Of a DNA stretch of 34,135 nucleotides, positions 8,677 to 16,342 are shown one piece after another. Under the pieces are notes generated by a model. That model was given only the letters and a program-made list of their open reading frames with translations, was not told the DNA's origin and did not search any database. The stretch's first letter is position 1; each line of letters opens with the position of its first letter. The position numbers were made by a program, and so were the translations under genes. Location: assembly GCA_016793775.1 (NCBI GenBank), contig JAEULK010000072.1:1-34135 (forward strand), in the 5' to 3' direction. The stretch is from Sphingopyxis sp. (GTDB taxonomy: Bacteria; Pseudomonadota; Alphaproteobacteria; Sphingomonadales; Sphingomonadaceae).

Positions 8677-9045
8677 GCCATTTCTCCGCGGCAGGCCGCC
8701 GGAAGACTCTCTCCCGGCCCCTTGTCCTGCCACGGGAATGGCCTCCCCCTCTTCCTCTATCGCGGCGGCCAGCCTGCGAGGCACTGCCCCCCGTGCGAGG
8801 GCATCCGCTGCGCTCGGGGCCAGCGCCACGACGGGCGGCTGGGTCAGGGGGCCGCCGCGTCGGAATCGGGAGAAGAATCGACCACAATAGAGGCAAATGA
8901 AGCGGAGACGCGGCTTTGCGAATAAGGGAACATGCGCTGTCCGAAATCGCGCCGAGGGGGCGCCGAGCTTTTTTCAGCCATGCCTCGCCGGACGACGGAC
9001 CCAAAGCAAAAGGCGCGCAGGCGCGCTGCATCGAGGGAGAGGGGC
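8677..9045. other. Non-coding stretch between ParB-like gene and acyl-CoA ligase remnant
   Basis: About 370 bases with no convincing gene. It must hold the promoter of the ParB-like gene on the minus strand, but I see no clear -35/-10 pair. A GGGGCCGGGAGAG block near 8720 resembles GGGGCCGGGAAGG in the leader of the methyltransferase-helicase gene. A weak 5-bp hairpin followed by six T residues (about 8953-8977, plus strand) could be a remnant terminator. Confidence 0.4.
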
Positions 9046-9300
9046 ATGTATCCCGGAGCGTTCGCGCAGGCGAATCCCGATCGCCCGGCGGTCATCATGA
9101 CCGGATCGGGGAAATCGTCACCTATTCCGAACTGGAAGAACATTCGCGCCGCGTGGCGAACTGGCTTTATGACGCCGGTCTTCGCCCGGGCGATACCGTC
9201 GCACTGATGTCGGACAACAGTCCCCGGATGTTCGATACCTATTGGGCAAGCCAGCGAAGCGGACTTTATCTCGTTCCCATCAACTATCGCCTGACCACGA
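9046..9300 (+). pseudogene. Truncated, frameshifted acyl-CoA synthetase (AMP-binding) remnant
   Basis: The N-terminal ~85 residues of a fatty-acid/acyl-CoA ligase are readable in two frames. From the ATG at 9046 (after a GGGAGAGGGG site) comes MYPGAFAQANPDRPAVIMTG, then the frame changes in the G run at 9108-9111. The next frame reads EIVTYSELEEHSRRVANWLY, DAGLRPGDTVALMSDNSPRM and FDTYWASQRSGLYLVPINYR, which is the standard start of these enzymes. Restoring one G would join the two parts exactly (GSG-EIVTY). Similarity ends at about 9297-9300 (NYRLT); the rest of the ~500-residue enzyme is missing. The remaining fragment cannot be active. It is evidence of past insertion, deletion or recombination at the right end of the element. 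Confidence 0.85.
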
Positions 9301-9404
9301 AAAAACGGAACCGCGCATTGGCTCTGCCCGCCTGGGATGATCGGATCGAGGCGACTCGCCAAATTCCGATCCCGCGGTCGAACCGCAACCGCATGAGCGA
9401 TCCG

Positions 9405-9755
9405 TCAGCCGATATACCGCTCCACGATCCGGGCCTCGTCCTGCAAGACTGCCGCGCGCGCCTCCTGCCCCGCAGCCAGCATGGCCTTTGCGGCAGCAAG
9501 CCGCTCGGCGCATTCACGTCGCAACAATGCAGCGAGCGTTTCCGCCGTGAGTTCGAGCCGCGGTATCTCGACCCCGGCATCCCCGAAAGATCGAACCACA
9601 TAGGTTTCGTGGCGATCCCCGACGGGAACGGCCTGGGCATTGTCGATCGCGGCAAGGAGCGTGCGCAGGGTCCGAACCTCGGCACCCCTCCGGCCTTGCA
9701 TTGCGGACTTGAGGTCGGCCCGGATCCGGGCCTGGAGAGAAGGGGCACTGTCCAT
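9405..9755 (-). CDS. YqeY (GatB/YqeY-domain) protein
   Basis: A 116-residue, mostly helical protein. LQARIRADLKSAMQGRRGAE and VRTLRTLLAAIDNAQAVPVG match the start of YqeY proteins, which resemble the tRNA-binding tail of the GatB amidotransferase subunit. ELTAETLAALLRRECAERLA and the helix up to ARIVERYIG match the rest. The 'AAIDNAEAVPV ... E.PR.ELT' version looks closer to the short type I know from actinobacteria than to the usual ~150-residue proteobacterial YqeY; this is from memory. Function in tRNA metabolism is only inferred for the family. The start at 9755 has an AGGTGA site. It lies in the end zone of the mobile element next to a gene remnant, so it is probably cargo rather than the core chromosomal copy. 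Confidence 0.65.
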   Translation of the reverse strand: MDSAPSLQARIRADLKSAMQGRRGAEVRTLRTLLAAIDNAQAVPVGDRHETYVVRSFGDAGVEIPRLELTAETLAALLRRECAERLAAAKAMLAAGQEARAAVLQDEARIVERYIG

Positions 9756-9813
9756 CGGGTCACCTAGAGGGCACACGCGCCGCCCGGCAAGAGGTCGCAA
9801 TCGTCAGGAGAGC

Positions 9814-9853
9814 AGAAAAAATGACCCCCGACCGGTCGAAACCGGAAGGGGGC
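9814..9853 (-). terminator. Intrinsic terminator downstream of the integrase gene
   Basis: On the minus strand a composite stem (CCCCC/GGGGG outside at 9825-9829 and 9848-9852; CCGGT/ACCGG inside at 9832-9836 and 9841-9845, CGAA-type loop) is followed by an A and six T residues. It lies about 185 bases after the integrase stop and ahead of the yqeY-like gene. The stretch from 9854 to 10036 contains nothing else I can support. Confidence 0.65.
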
Positions 9854-10036
9854 CAGATGAAGAGATCGGTCCTCGAAGAGGACGAGCCCTCCTGGGTCGC
9901 CCGGCGCGCATAGGGCAGCGTGCGGTCTGCGGATTGGACGGAAACGACAAAAATCATCGGCGGTTGTCGGTGGCGCCTCGACGCGCTCGCCTCTGGCTCG
10001 CCGGCGGCCGGATCGAGCATCGCCCGCGTCCTTCGA

Positions 10037-11233
10037 TCATTGGAGGGAGTTTTCGCTCGCCGGACCCTCAATGGGCAATTGCAGTACAGGCTCGCAGTAA
10101 AGCGCCCAGTCCTCCATCATCACCCGGCGCTTGGCCAGCAGCTTGCCGCGACGATAAGCGGCCTCGGTCTTGTCCGCGACAAGGTGAGCGAGCGCCGCCT
10201 CGGCGATGTCGCTTTGGTAATTTGTCTCTTCGCTGACCCAATCACGGAACGAGGACCGGAACCCGTGGGGCGTGTAGGGCTGCTTCATTTCCTTCATGAG
10301 CTTGCTGAGCGTCATGTCGGACAGCGGGAGCCCCTTCTTCGTCCCGGAGAAGACAAGGCTGCTTCCCGGCTTCCTGAGCTCGGCGCAGCGCCGGACGATA
10401 GCGACGGCGCGGTCGCAGAGCGGAACGACATGCTCGCGGTTCGCCTTCATCCGGTGCGGCGGAATCGTCCAGAGACGCAGCTCGAGATCAAATTCTTCCC
10501 AGGTCGCGCCGCGGACCTCGCCCGACCGGCTCGCCGTCAGGATCGCAAATTCGAGGGCCAGCCGGCTGAAGGTCTCCCTTGCCCTCAGCTTGCGGACATA
10601 AAGTGCGACACGGTCATAGGGCATCGCGGCATGGTGGCCATCCTGCCTCGGCTGCCGCGGAAGGCCCTTCGTGATCGCACGCATCGGCGCCTCGCTCTCC
10701 CGGAAACCGCAGGAGTAGGACCAGTCGAGGACATTCCCGATCCGCTGACGCACCCGGCGGGCGGTCTCGGGCTTGGCAAGCCAGATCTTGGCGAGCAGGT
10801 CCCGGACCATCGGGCCGGTGATCTCGTTGACGCGCTCCTTCCCGATGTAGGGGAAGGCATAGGCTTCCATCGTGTTGAGCCATTGCTGCGCGTGCTTCTG
10901 GTTACGCCAGGTCTGCCGCACCTCTTCGAGAACCTGCATGGCCGCTTCGCGGAAGGTCGGATTCTTCGCCGGCGCCTGCCGCTCGAGGACAGGATCGACC
11001 CCCATGTCCATGAGCCGGTGGGTATCGCGAGCGAGCTCGCGCGCCTCGGCGAGGTTTACGTCGACGAGACTGCCGAGCCCGACGTCCCGCCGGCGCCCGT
11101 CGCGCTGGATTCGGCAAACCCAGCTCTTCGCGCCGCTGGGCTTGACCACGAGGTAAAGACCGGCTCCGTCACCGTAGCGGCCGGGGCGCGATGCGTGCCT
11201 CACCGAATATACCGAAAGCCTGTTCATGCCCAT
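10037..11233 (-). CDS. Tyrosine recombinase/integrase (P4-type) of the element
   Basis: A 398-residue site-specific recombinase. Residues ~5-90 form the arm-type DNA-binding domain of P4-like integrases (RPGRYGDGAGLYLVV, KSWVCRIQRDGRRRDVGLGS). Residues ~92-195 form a core-binding SAM-like domain. The catalytic domain shows R236 (TASRSGEVRG), K263, H323-G-F-R326 (TPHGFRSSFRDW), H350 (LAHLV) and the nucleophile Y360 (AAYRRG), so all catalytic residues are present. It catalyses integration and excision at an attachment site, here the 3' end of the neighbouring tRNA-Ser gene. The gene starts ~140 bp from the tRNA and reads away from it. The start at 11233 has a GGAG about 11-12 bases upstream; a second ATG at 11227 is possible. 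A terminator lies downstream at 9814-9853. Confidence 0.93.
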   Translation of the reverse strand: MGMNRLSVYSVRHASRPGRYGDGAGLYLVVKPSGAKSWVCRIQRDGRRRDVGLGSLVDVNLAEARELARDTHRLMDMGVDPVLERQAPAKNPTFREAAMQVLEEVRQTWRNQKHAQQWLNTMEAYAFPYIGKERVNEITGPMVRDLLAKIWLAKPETARRVRQRIGNVLDWSYSCGFRESEAPMRAITKGLPRQPRQDGHHAAMPYDRVALYVRKLRARETFSRLALEFAILTASRSGEVRGATWEEFDLELRLWTIPPHRMKANREHVVPLCDRAVAIVRRCAELRKPGSSLVFSGTKKGLPLSDMTLSKLMKEMKQPYTPHGFRSSFRDWVSEETNYQSDIAEAALAHLVADKTEAAYRRGKLLAKRRVMMEDWALYCEPVLQLPIEGPASENSLQ

Positions 11234-11373
11234 TTTTTGTGCAACTCCGTTCCCACATTTGCAAATTGTCGGGTCCGGACTTCTGGGGATGCACAGGGAT
11301 ACGAATCATCCTGTAAGCCGCAGAAATGCTTTGGCTTTCTCAGGACGGTTCTGGACGGGCGTGAACGAAAAGG

Positions 11374-11466
11374 TGGCGGAGACGGAGGGATTCGAACCCT
11401 CGGTACCGGATTTACCAGTACGACGGTTTAGCAAACCGTTGGTTTCAGCCACTCACCCACGTCTCC
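11374..11466 (-). tRNA. tRNA-Ser (anticodon GCU), integration target
   Basis: A 93-base class II tRNA. The acceptor stem GGAGACG pairs with CGTCTCC, followed by discriminator G and an encoded CCA. The anticodon stem-loop ACGGT-TTGCTAA-ACCGT carries GCT. The long variable arm (GTACTGG-TAAAT-CCGGTAC) is typical of serine tRNAs. The T arm is GAGGG-TTCGAAT-CCCTC. The 3' end faces the integrase and the gene remains complete, as expected when an element duplicates the tRNA 3' segment on insertion. Confidence 0.96.
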
Positions 11467-11715
11467 GCATGGTCTGCCGCGCTAACGACAGGCTGGCTCA
11501 GGCCGGTCGCTATAGCCAGCAGTCTCGCGCCCCGCAACGCCAAACATTGCCCTTTTTTGACGCCGCCGTGGCGCTTCGTCGCCGAAATCGATTCGGTCTG
11601 GCGTAAAATCGACTCAGGTCATCGCCGGTTCATTGCCCGCCCGCCATTTGGAGTCATGGTAAACCCCGGTTCGCGGCGCCTTCGCTCCGCCAGCCTCAGG
11701 AATTTGGGGGAATAT

Positions 11716-12489
11716 ATGCGTCAGTCCTTTTCCAAGCTCGCCGTCATGGCCGCGCTATCGCTCGGCCTCGCGCTGTCGCCGCTGCCCGTCACGGCGCAGA
11801 TGACCGCGATCGATCCCAACAGCGCGATCGACGCCGACCTCGACAACCCCGCCCCGCCGCCGCCCGCCGTCACGACGACCGGCGACGACACCTCCTACGA
11901 CAGCGACCTCGCGACCGGCGACCAGGTGACCTCGCCCGACACCACCACGACGGTCGCGACCGACCCCGCCGATCCCGAAGCCGCCGCGACCGCCGCGGCG
12001 CCCGGCTCGACCTACAAGAAGGACGATCTCATCGGCGCCGCCGAAGGCGTGTTCGGCAAGGGCGCCCAGGGCCTTGCCGGGCTGATCGAGGACATCCTCA
12101 AGAAACAGGGCGAGCCCAATGCCTATATCGTCGGCCGCGAAGCCGGCGGTGCGCTGGTGCTCGGCGTGCGTTACGGCTCGGGCACCCTGTTCCACAAGAT
12201 CGAGGGCGAGATGCCCGCTTACTGGACCGGCCCGTCGATCGGCTTCGACGCGGGCGCCAACGCCGGCAACACCTTCGTCCTCGTCTACAATCTGTTCGAC
12301 ACCCAGGATCTCTACAAACGCTATCCGGCGGGCGAAGGCGCCGCCTATCTGATCGGCGGCTTCAACGCATCCTACCTGCGCCGCGGCGACGTCGTGCTGA
12401 TCCCGATCCGCGTCGGTGTCGGCGCGCGGCTTGGCGCCAATGTCGGCTATATGAAGTTCCGCAAGAAGCAGAACTGGGTCCCCTTCTAA
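11716..12489 (+). CDS. EipA family envelope protein (DUF1134)
   Basis: A 257-residue exported protein. Residues 1-28 are a signal peptide (hydrophobic MAALSLGLALSPLPVTAQ). A Pro/Thr/Asp-rich linker runs to about residue 92. The conserved DUF1134 domain starts at KKDDLIGAAEGVFGKGAQGL and continues with NAYIVGREAGGALVLGVRYG, WTGPSIGFDAGANAGNTFVL and GDVVLIPIRVGVGARLGANV to the C-terminus. Members of this family, first described as EipA in Brucella and Caulobacter, form a small periplasmic beta-barrel that supports cell-envelope integrity. The start at 11716 follows a GGGGG site. It is the first chromosomal gene beyond the tRNA, is monocistronic, and ends in a strong terminator. Confidence 0.88.
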   Translation: MRQSFSKLAVMAALSLGLALSPLPVTAQMTAIDPNSAIDADLDNPAPPPPAVTTTGDDTSYDSDLATGDQVTSPDTTTTVATDPADPEAAATAAAPGSTYKKDDLIGAAEGVFGKGAQGLAGLIEDILKKQGEPNAYIVGREAGGALVLGVRYGSGTLFHKIEGEMPAYWTGPSIGFDAGANAGNTFVLVYNLFDTQDLYKRYPAGEGAAYLIGGFNASYLRRGDVVLIPIRVGVGARLGANVGYMKFRKKQNWVPF

Positions 12490-12516
12490 AAGCGCCCTTC
12501 CCCCTTGGACGCTTCG

Positions 12517-12546
12517 AGCGCCCGCGCCGCAAGGTGCGGGCGTTTT
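12517..12546 (+). terminator. Intrinsic terminator of the EipA-family gene
   Basis: The stem GCCCGCGCC / GGTGCGGGC closes on a GCAA tetraloop (around 12529-12532) and is followed by GTTTTGCGTT. It begins about 28 bases after the stop codon. Confidence 0.85.
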
Positions 12547-12585
12547 GCGTTGGGGATGGGGCGTGTGGTTTCGGGCGAAGTGGGA

Positions 12586-12675
12586 CGTCGCCCTCGCGAA
12601 GGCGGGGGCCGCAGTCGGTTGACGCAGCAATGCAGAAATGGGCCGCTAGCGGCCCCCGCCTTCGCGGGGGCGACG
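12586..12675. repeat. Palindromic intergenic repeat, REP-like (27-bp inverted arms)
   Basis: Arms at 12586-12612 and 12649-12675 are inverted repeats with a single mismatch. They are built around the motif CCCTCGCGAAGGCGGGGGCC, with a 36-base centre containing GGCCGCTAGCGGCC. The 'CGCGAAGGCGGGG' core resembles the REP elements scattered between genes in many proteobacteria. The pair would form a long RNA hairpin between the EipA-family gene and the convergent apt gene. Confidence 0.8.
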
Positions 12676-12716
12676 ATTTGGGAATCGGCTGCTTCCCACC
12701 CCGGAGCGGACGCCCT

Positions 12717-13271
12717 TCAATCCCCGTCGAAGGCGATCAGCGTCTCGCACGCCAGCCCGGCGGCCTCCAGCCGCTGTGACCCGCCGAGATCGGGCAGGTC
12801 GATAACGAACAGCGCCGCCGCCACCTCCGCCCCGGCATTGCGCATCAGGTCGGCGGTGGCGAGGATCGTGCCGCCGGTCGCGAGCAGATCGTCGACCAGC
12901 ACGACGCGATGCCCCGGCAGCACCGCGCCTTCGTGCAACTCGAGCCGGTCGGTGCCATATTCGAGCGCATAATCGACCCCGATGGTCGCGCCGGGCAGCT
13001 TGCCCGCCTTGCGCACCGGGACAAGGCCCAGCCCCATCCCGGTCGCCATCGCGGCGCCGAACACAAACCCCCGCGCCTCGACCGCGACGATCAGGTCGGG
13101 GCGATAGTCGGCCGCCCGGACGGCCAAACGCCGCACGGCTTCGGAAAAGCCGGCGGCGTCGCCGATCAATGTGGTGATGTCGCGAAACTGGATGCCGGGC
13201 TTGGGAAAGTCCGGGATGGTGCGGACCAGCGACGCGAGATCGAGGTCCGGTTGCGGCGGGAGGGCGATCAT
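12717..13271 (-). CDS. apt: Adenine phosphoribosyltransferase
   Basis: A 184-residue type I phosphoribosyltransferase that converts adenine and PRPP to AMP in purine salvage in the cytoplasm. Signatures are the N-terminal IPDFPKPGIQFRDITTLIGD, the VEARGFVFGAAMA loop (adenine side), and the PRPP-binding VVLVDDLLATGGT (123-135). Length is normal for the family. The start at 13271 has a GGGAGGG site. The gene is alone, with a palindromic repeat on each side: the one upstream (13294-13402) lies where its promoter should be, and the one downstream (12586-12675) may end transcription. Confidence 0.95.
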   Translation of the reverse strand: MIALPPQPDLDLASLVRTIPDFPKPGIQFRDITTLIGDAAGFSEAVRRLAVRAADYRPDLIVAVEARGFVFGAAMATGMGLGLVPVRKAGKLPGATIGVDYALEYGTDRLELHEGAVLPGHRVVLVDDLLATGGTILATADLMRNAGAEVAAALFVIDLPDLGGSQRLEAAGLACETLIAFDGD

Positions 13272-13293
13272 GGGACGCGCCCTCCCCCATTAA

Positions 13294-13402
13294 CAGCCCT
13301 GGGGCCGAAAATGGTGGTTTGCCGTGACCCGGAGCGCAGCGTACTTAAAGTAGGTGAGCACCGGAAGCGCGGAAAGCCGCCATTTGCAGGCCGTCAGGGC
13401 TG
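13294..13402. repeat. Complex inverted repeat with TACTTAAAGTA centre
   Basis: Arms at 13294-13323 (CAGCCCTG...AAATGGTGGTTT) and 13371-13402 (AAGCCGCCATTT...CAGGGCTG) are imperfect inverted repeats. Between them is a second imperfect palindrome, CCGGAGCGCAGCG-TACTTAAAGTA-GGTGAGCACCGG, centred at 13342-13352. I associate 'GCGTACTTAAAGTA' palindromes with sphingomonad intergenic repeats, but could not search for other copies. It fills the whole gap between the apt start and the petC stop. Confidence 0.7.
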
Positions 13403-13426
13403 AATGTCGATCGGTCCTAGGGCCGC

Positions 13427-14236
13427 TCAATGCTTCTTGTCGGCCCAGATGTTGCGGTACGACAAATAGGTCAGGACGCTGAACATGATCAGGAACAGCA
13501 CCGACGCCCAGCCGACCTGCACGCGCTTCACCAGCTTGGGTTCGGCGGTCCAGACGAGGAAGGCGGACACGTCCTTGGCCATCTGGTCGACCGTCGCCTT
13601 GGTGCCGTCGGCATAGGTGACCTGGTTCGGAGCCAGCGGCGGCGCCATCGCGAGGTTCAGGTTCGCGAAATAGGGATTATAGTGCAGCCCGGGGCCCGGC
13701 TTCAGCTCGGTGGGCAGGTTCTTCGGCGGGTTCTGGAAGCCGGTCAGCAGCGAATAGATATAGTCCTTGCCGCCTTCGCGCGCCTTGGTGATCAGCGACA
13801 GGTCGGGCGGCAGCGCATTGTTGTTCGCCGCGCGCGCCGCGACATCGTTCGCATAGGGCGACGGGAAATAATCCGACGGCAGGCCGTCGCGCGTCGCCGG
13901 CTCGCCCGTGTCGGGATTGACCGACGGAACCTGGAAACCCTTGGCAAAGGTCTTCACCTGGCCTTCGCTATAGCCCAGTGCCCCGACGTCGCGGAAGGCG
14001 ACGAGGTGCAGGCTGTGGCAGGCCGAGCAGACCTCCTTGTACACCTGCAGGCCGCGCTGCAGCTGCTGCTTGTCCCAATGCGGCACCAGCCCGTCGCTGG
14101 ACAGCGCCAGAGGCCTGGGTTGCTTATGGAACGAGTAGGCGACATTCTCTTCATTGCTGAGTGGGGTCGTGAGAATCGCGAGCACCAGCGCGGTAATGAA
14201 ACCGAGGCCGACGAGAAATCCGAGCGGGCGAACCAT
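13427..14236 (-). CDS. petC: Cytochrome c1 of the bc1 complex
   Basis: A 269-residue membrane-anchored c-type cytochrome that passes electrons from the Rieske protein to soluble cytochrome c on the periplasmic side. An N-terminal signal/anchor (GFLVGLGFITALVLAIL) is followed by the haem-binding CSACH (70-74), a GLPSDYFPSPYANDVAARAA region, an AMAPPL segment that should supply the methionine ligand, and a C-terminal transmembrane helix (~236-257, VGWASVLFLIMFSVLTYL). The start at 14236 (MVRPLGF) has an AGGAG site; the longer open frame is not family-like. It is last in the petA-petB-petC operon, 31 bases after petB. Confidence 0.95.
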   Translation of the reverse strand: MVRPLGFLVGLGFITALVLAILTTPLSNEENVAYSFHKQPRPLALSSDGLVPHWDKQQLQRGLQVYKEVCSACHSLHLVAFRDVGALGYSEGQVKTFAKGFQVPSVNPDTGEPATRDGLPSDYFPSPYANDVAARAANNNALPPDLSLITKAREGGKDYIYSLLTGFQNPPKNLPTELKPGPGLHYNPYFANLNLAMAPPLAPNQVTYADGTKATVDQMAKDVSAFLVWTAEPKLVKRVQVGWASVLFLIMFSVLTYLSYRNIWADKKH

Positions 14237-14267
14237 GGCTGTATCAGCTCCTGTTAAAGTCCGGCGC

Positions 14268-15548
14268 TCAGGCCGTGGCTGCCGACGAGGTGTCGGCATG
14301 CTTGGCGAGAACCGCCTCGGTGATCGAATTGGGCATCGGCAGCGGACGTTCGATGCGCGACACGATCGGCAGGATCACCAGGAAGTGGGCAAAATAATAG
14401 ATCGCGCCGATCTGGCTCAGGATCACATAGGGCTGCTCGGCGGGCTGCATGCCGCAGTAACCGAGCACCAGCACGTCGACGACGAGGATCCAGAAGAAGA
14501 TGCGATACAGCGGGCGATAGGTCGACGATTTCACCGGCGAGCTGTCGAGCCACGGCAGGAAGAACAGCACGGCGATCGACGCGAACATCGCGATGACGCC
14601 CCACAGCTTCGCATCGATCCACAGGAAGTTGAAGGTGAAGGCCTTCAGGATCGCGTAGAAGGGCAGGAAATACCATTCGGGGACGATATGCGCCGGGGTC
14701 GAAAGCGAGTTGGCCGGAATATAATTGTCGGGATGACCGAGCAGGTTCGGCGTGAAGAAGGTCAGCACGGCGAAGATCACCAGGAAGATGCCCAGTCCGA
14801 AACCGTCCTTTGCAGTGTAATAGGGGTGGAACGGGACGGTGTCCTGTTCGTCCTTCACCTCGATGCCGGTCGGGTTCGACGAACCCGGGATATGCAGCGC
14901 CCAGATGTGCAGGATGATGACGCCCGCGATCACGAAGGGCAGCAGATAGTGCAGCGAGAAGAAGCGGTTGAGCGTGGCGTTGTCGGGGACGAAGCCGCCG
15001 AGCAGCCATTGGCGCACCGGTTCGCCGACCAGCGGGATCGCCGAGAAGAAGCCGGTGATCACCTGCGCGCCCCAAAAGCTCATCTGGCCCCAGGGAAGCA
15101 CATAACCCATGAAGGCGGTCGCCATCATGAGCAGGAAGATCACGACGCCGAGCAGCCACACCATTTCGCGCGGCGCCTTGTACGAACCATAGAAAAGGCC
15201 GCGGAAGATGTGGAGATAGACGACGATGAAGAACATGCTCGCGCCGTTCATATGCGCATAGCGGATGAACCAGCCGGCATTCACGTCGCGCATGATATGC
15301 TCGACCGAGTTGAAGGCGACCCCCGCATTGGCGGCATAATGCATCGCCAGCACGATGCCGGTGACGATCTGGATGACCAGCGCGGCACCCGCTAGGACGC
15401 CGAAGTTCCAGAAATAATTGAGGTTGCGCGGCACCGGATAGCCGGCGCCGATCGCGTTATAGACGAGGCGCGGCAGCGGCAGCCTCTCGTCCAGCCACTT
15501 CATCAGCGGCAGTTGCGGTTCGTAGTTCTTGGCCCAGGGAAAGCTCAT
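14268..15548 (-). CDS. petB: Cytochrome b of the bc1 complex
   Basis: A 426-residue integral membrane subunit (about eight helices) that carries two b haems and the quinol oxidation and quinone reduction sites. Recognisable segments include [40 protein letters not shown] (Qo-site region), the [15 protein letters not shown] motif (PEWY of the Qo site) and histidines in [12 protein letters not shown] and [14 protein letters not shown]. Length is normal for alphaproteobacteria. It starts 13 bases after the petA stop. Rieske, cytochrome b and c1 in this order are the standard bacterial operon. Confidence 0.97.
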   Translation of the reverse strand: MSFPWAKNYEPQLPLMKWLDERLPLPRLVYNAIGAGYPVPRNLNYFWNFGVLAGAALVIQIVTGIVLAMHYAANAGVAFNSVEHIMRDVNAGWFIRYAHMNGASMFFIVVYLHIFRGLFYGSYKAPREMVWLLGVVIFLLMMATAFMGYVLPWGQMSFWGAQVITGFFSAIPLVGEPVRQWLLGGFVPDNATLNRFFSLHYLLPFVIAGVIILHIWALHIPGSSNPTGIEVKDEQDTVPFHPYYTAKDGFGLGIFLVIFAVLTFFTPNLLGHPDNYIPANSLSTPAHIVPEWYFLPFYAILKAFTFNFLWIDAKLWGVIAMFASIAVLFFLPWLDSSPVKSSTYRPLYRIFFWILVVDVLVLGYCGMQPAEQPYVILSQIGAIYYFAHFLVILPIVSRIERPLPMPNSITEAVLAKHADTSSAATA

Positions 15549-15561
15549 CTTATCTCGCTCC

Positions 15562-16119
15562 TCAGCCGATCGTCACGACGGTGTCGCTGGTGAATTCATA
15601 CGGCGGCACCACCAGATTCTTGGGCGCCGGGCCTTTGCGGATGCGCGCCGCCGTGTCGTAGTGCGACCCGTGGCACGGGCAGAAATACCCGCCGAAATCG
15701 CCGCGATTCTCGCCCTCCGCGGCACCGAGCGGCACACAACCGAGATGGGTGCAGACGCCGAGCGTGATCAGCCAGTTTTCCTTGCCGGGCTTGGTGCGCT
15801 GGTCGATCGTTTCGGGATCGCGCAGGTCGCCCATCGGGACCGCCTTGGCTTCGGCGATTTCCTTGGCAACCAGGTTGCGCACGAACACCGGCTGCTTGCG
15901 CCAACTGGACTTGATCGCCTGCCCGGGCTGGATCGCCGAAATGTCGATTTCGGTCGTCGACAGCGCGAGCACGTCGGCCGACGGGTTCATCTGGTTGACC
16001 AGCGGCAGCACGACGGCGACCGCGCCGACCCCCGCAAAGCTGACCGCCGCGATGTTGATGAAATCGCGGCGTCGGACGCCGTCTTCGATGACTGCGGCGG
16101 CTTCGGTTTCACTGGCCAT
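15562..16119 (-). CDS. petA: Rieske iron-sulfur subunit of the bc1 complex
   Basis: A 185-residue protein. An N-terminal twin-arginine segment (RRRDF at 16-20 followed by a hydrophobic helix) serves as Tat signal and membrane anchor. The 2Fe-2S cluster ligands are C123-T-H125 in CTHLGC and C147-P-C149-H150 in CPCHGS; the two extra cysteines of these boxes (C128 and C149) would form the usual disulfide, with C147 and H150 as the other ligands by family convention. It transfers electrons from quinol to cytochrome c1. The start at 16119 (MASETE) is preferred to the ATG at 16149 because it puts the Tat motif at the usual distance. It is the first gene of the operon; the promoter should lie in 16120-16342, shared with the divergent trmL. 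Confidence 0.96.
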   Translation of the reverse strand: MASETEAAAVIEDGVRRRDFINIAAVSFAGVGAVAVVLPLVNQMNPSADVLALSTTEIDISAIQPGQAIKSSWRKQPVFVRNLVAKEIAEAKAVPMGDLRDPETIDQRTKPGKENWLITLGVCTHLGCVPLGAAEGENRGDFGGYFCPCHGSHYDTAARIRKGPAPKNLVVPPYEFTSDTVVTIG

Positions 16120-16342
16120 TCGATTGCCCTTGTCTGGCTGAACTGACAAATTTCCCCGGGCTGAGGGCCACCCTGATCAAGCGCGCGCGAAAGCAGGCGC
16201 CCCGGCGGCCCCTCCGGGAATTGCGGGCCTGATAGCCGCACAGTCGGGGCTTGCCAACAGGCAATTTCCCCATTGCGAACCGCTTGCAATCCCCGTCGCC
16301 GAACCGCTCGATTTGCGCGGACATGCGCCCTATGAAGCGCCG

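Larger units (their letters stand above)
1..11373. mobile_element. Right end of an integrative element (ICE or genomic island) inserted at tRNA-Ser(GCU)
   Basis: A tyrosine integrase gene ends the element about 140 bp from the CCA end of a complete tRNA-Ser gene, which is the classic layout for integration at a tRNA 3' end. Everything to the left is typical of conjugative elements or plasmids of alphaproteobacteria: a ParB-like protein, a giant methyltransferase-helicase, a Toprim/primase-like protein and small unknown genes, nearly all on the minus strand. Everything to the right is housekeeping chromosome. The left boundary, the repeated tRNA 3' segment and any transfer (tra/trb) genes are not in the window, so I cannot tell whether it is a self-transmissible ICE or a mobilisable island. 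Confidence 0.8.

Noticed and set aside
6772-8925. 717-codon open frame on the plus strand opposite the ParB-like gene
   Set aside because: Same shadow effect; no recognisable domain, while the minus strand encodes a ParB domain and helix-turn-helix.
8953-8977. Plus-strand hairpin and T run as an active terminator
   Set aside because: The stem is only 5 bp, it is separated from the T run, and no intact plus-strand gene lies upstream.
8916-9767. 283-codon plus-strand frame treated as one gene
   Set aside because: Only the middle ~65 residues match an acyl-CoA ligase; the start is in another frame and the end is antisense to the yqeY-like gene, so it is called a pseudogene fragment instead.
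9760-10071. 103-codon minus-strand frame between the integrase and the yqeY-like gene
   Set aside because: It reads through the terminator at 9814-9853 and shows no domain; probably non-coding.
14154-15395. 413-codon open frame opposite petB and petC
   Set aside because: His/Arg/Asp-rich antisense translation of cytochrome genes, with no ribosome-binding site or domain.
16148-16342. Short inverted repeats (TTGCC/GGCAA, GCAAT/ATTGC) between petA and trmL
   Set aside because: Too short and numerous in this GC-rich spacer to call an operator; no FNR or other known box was recognised.
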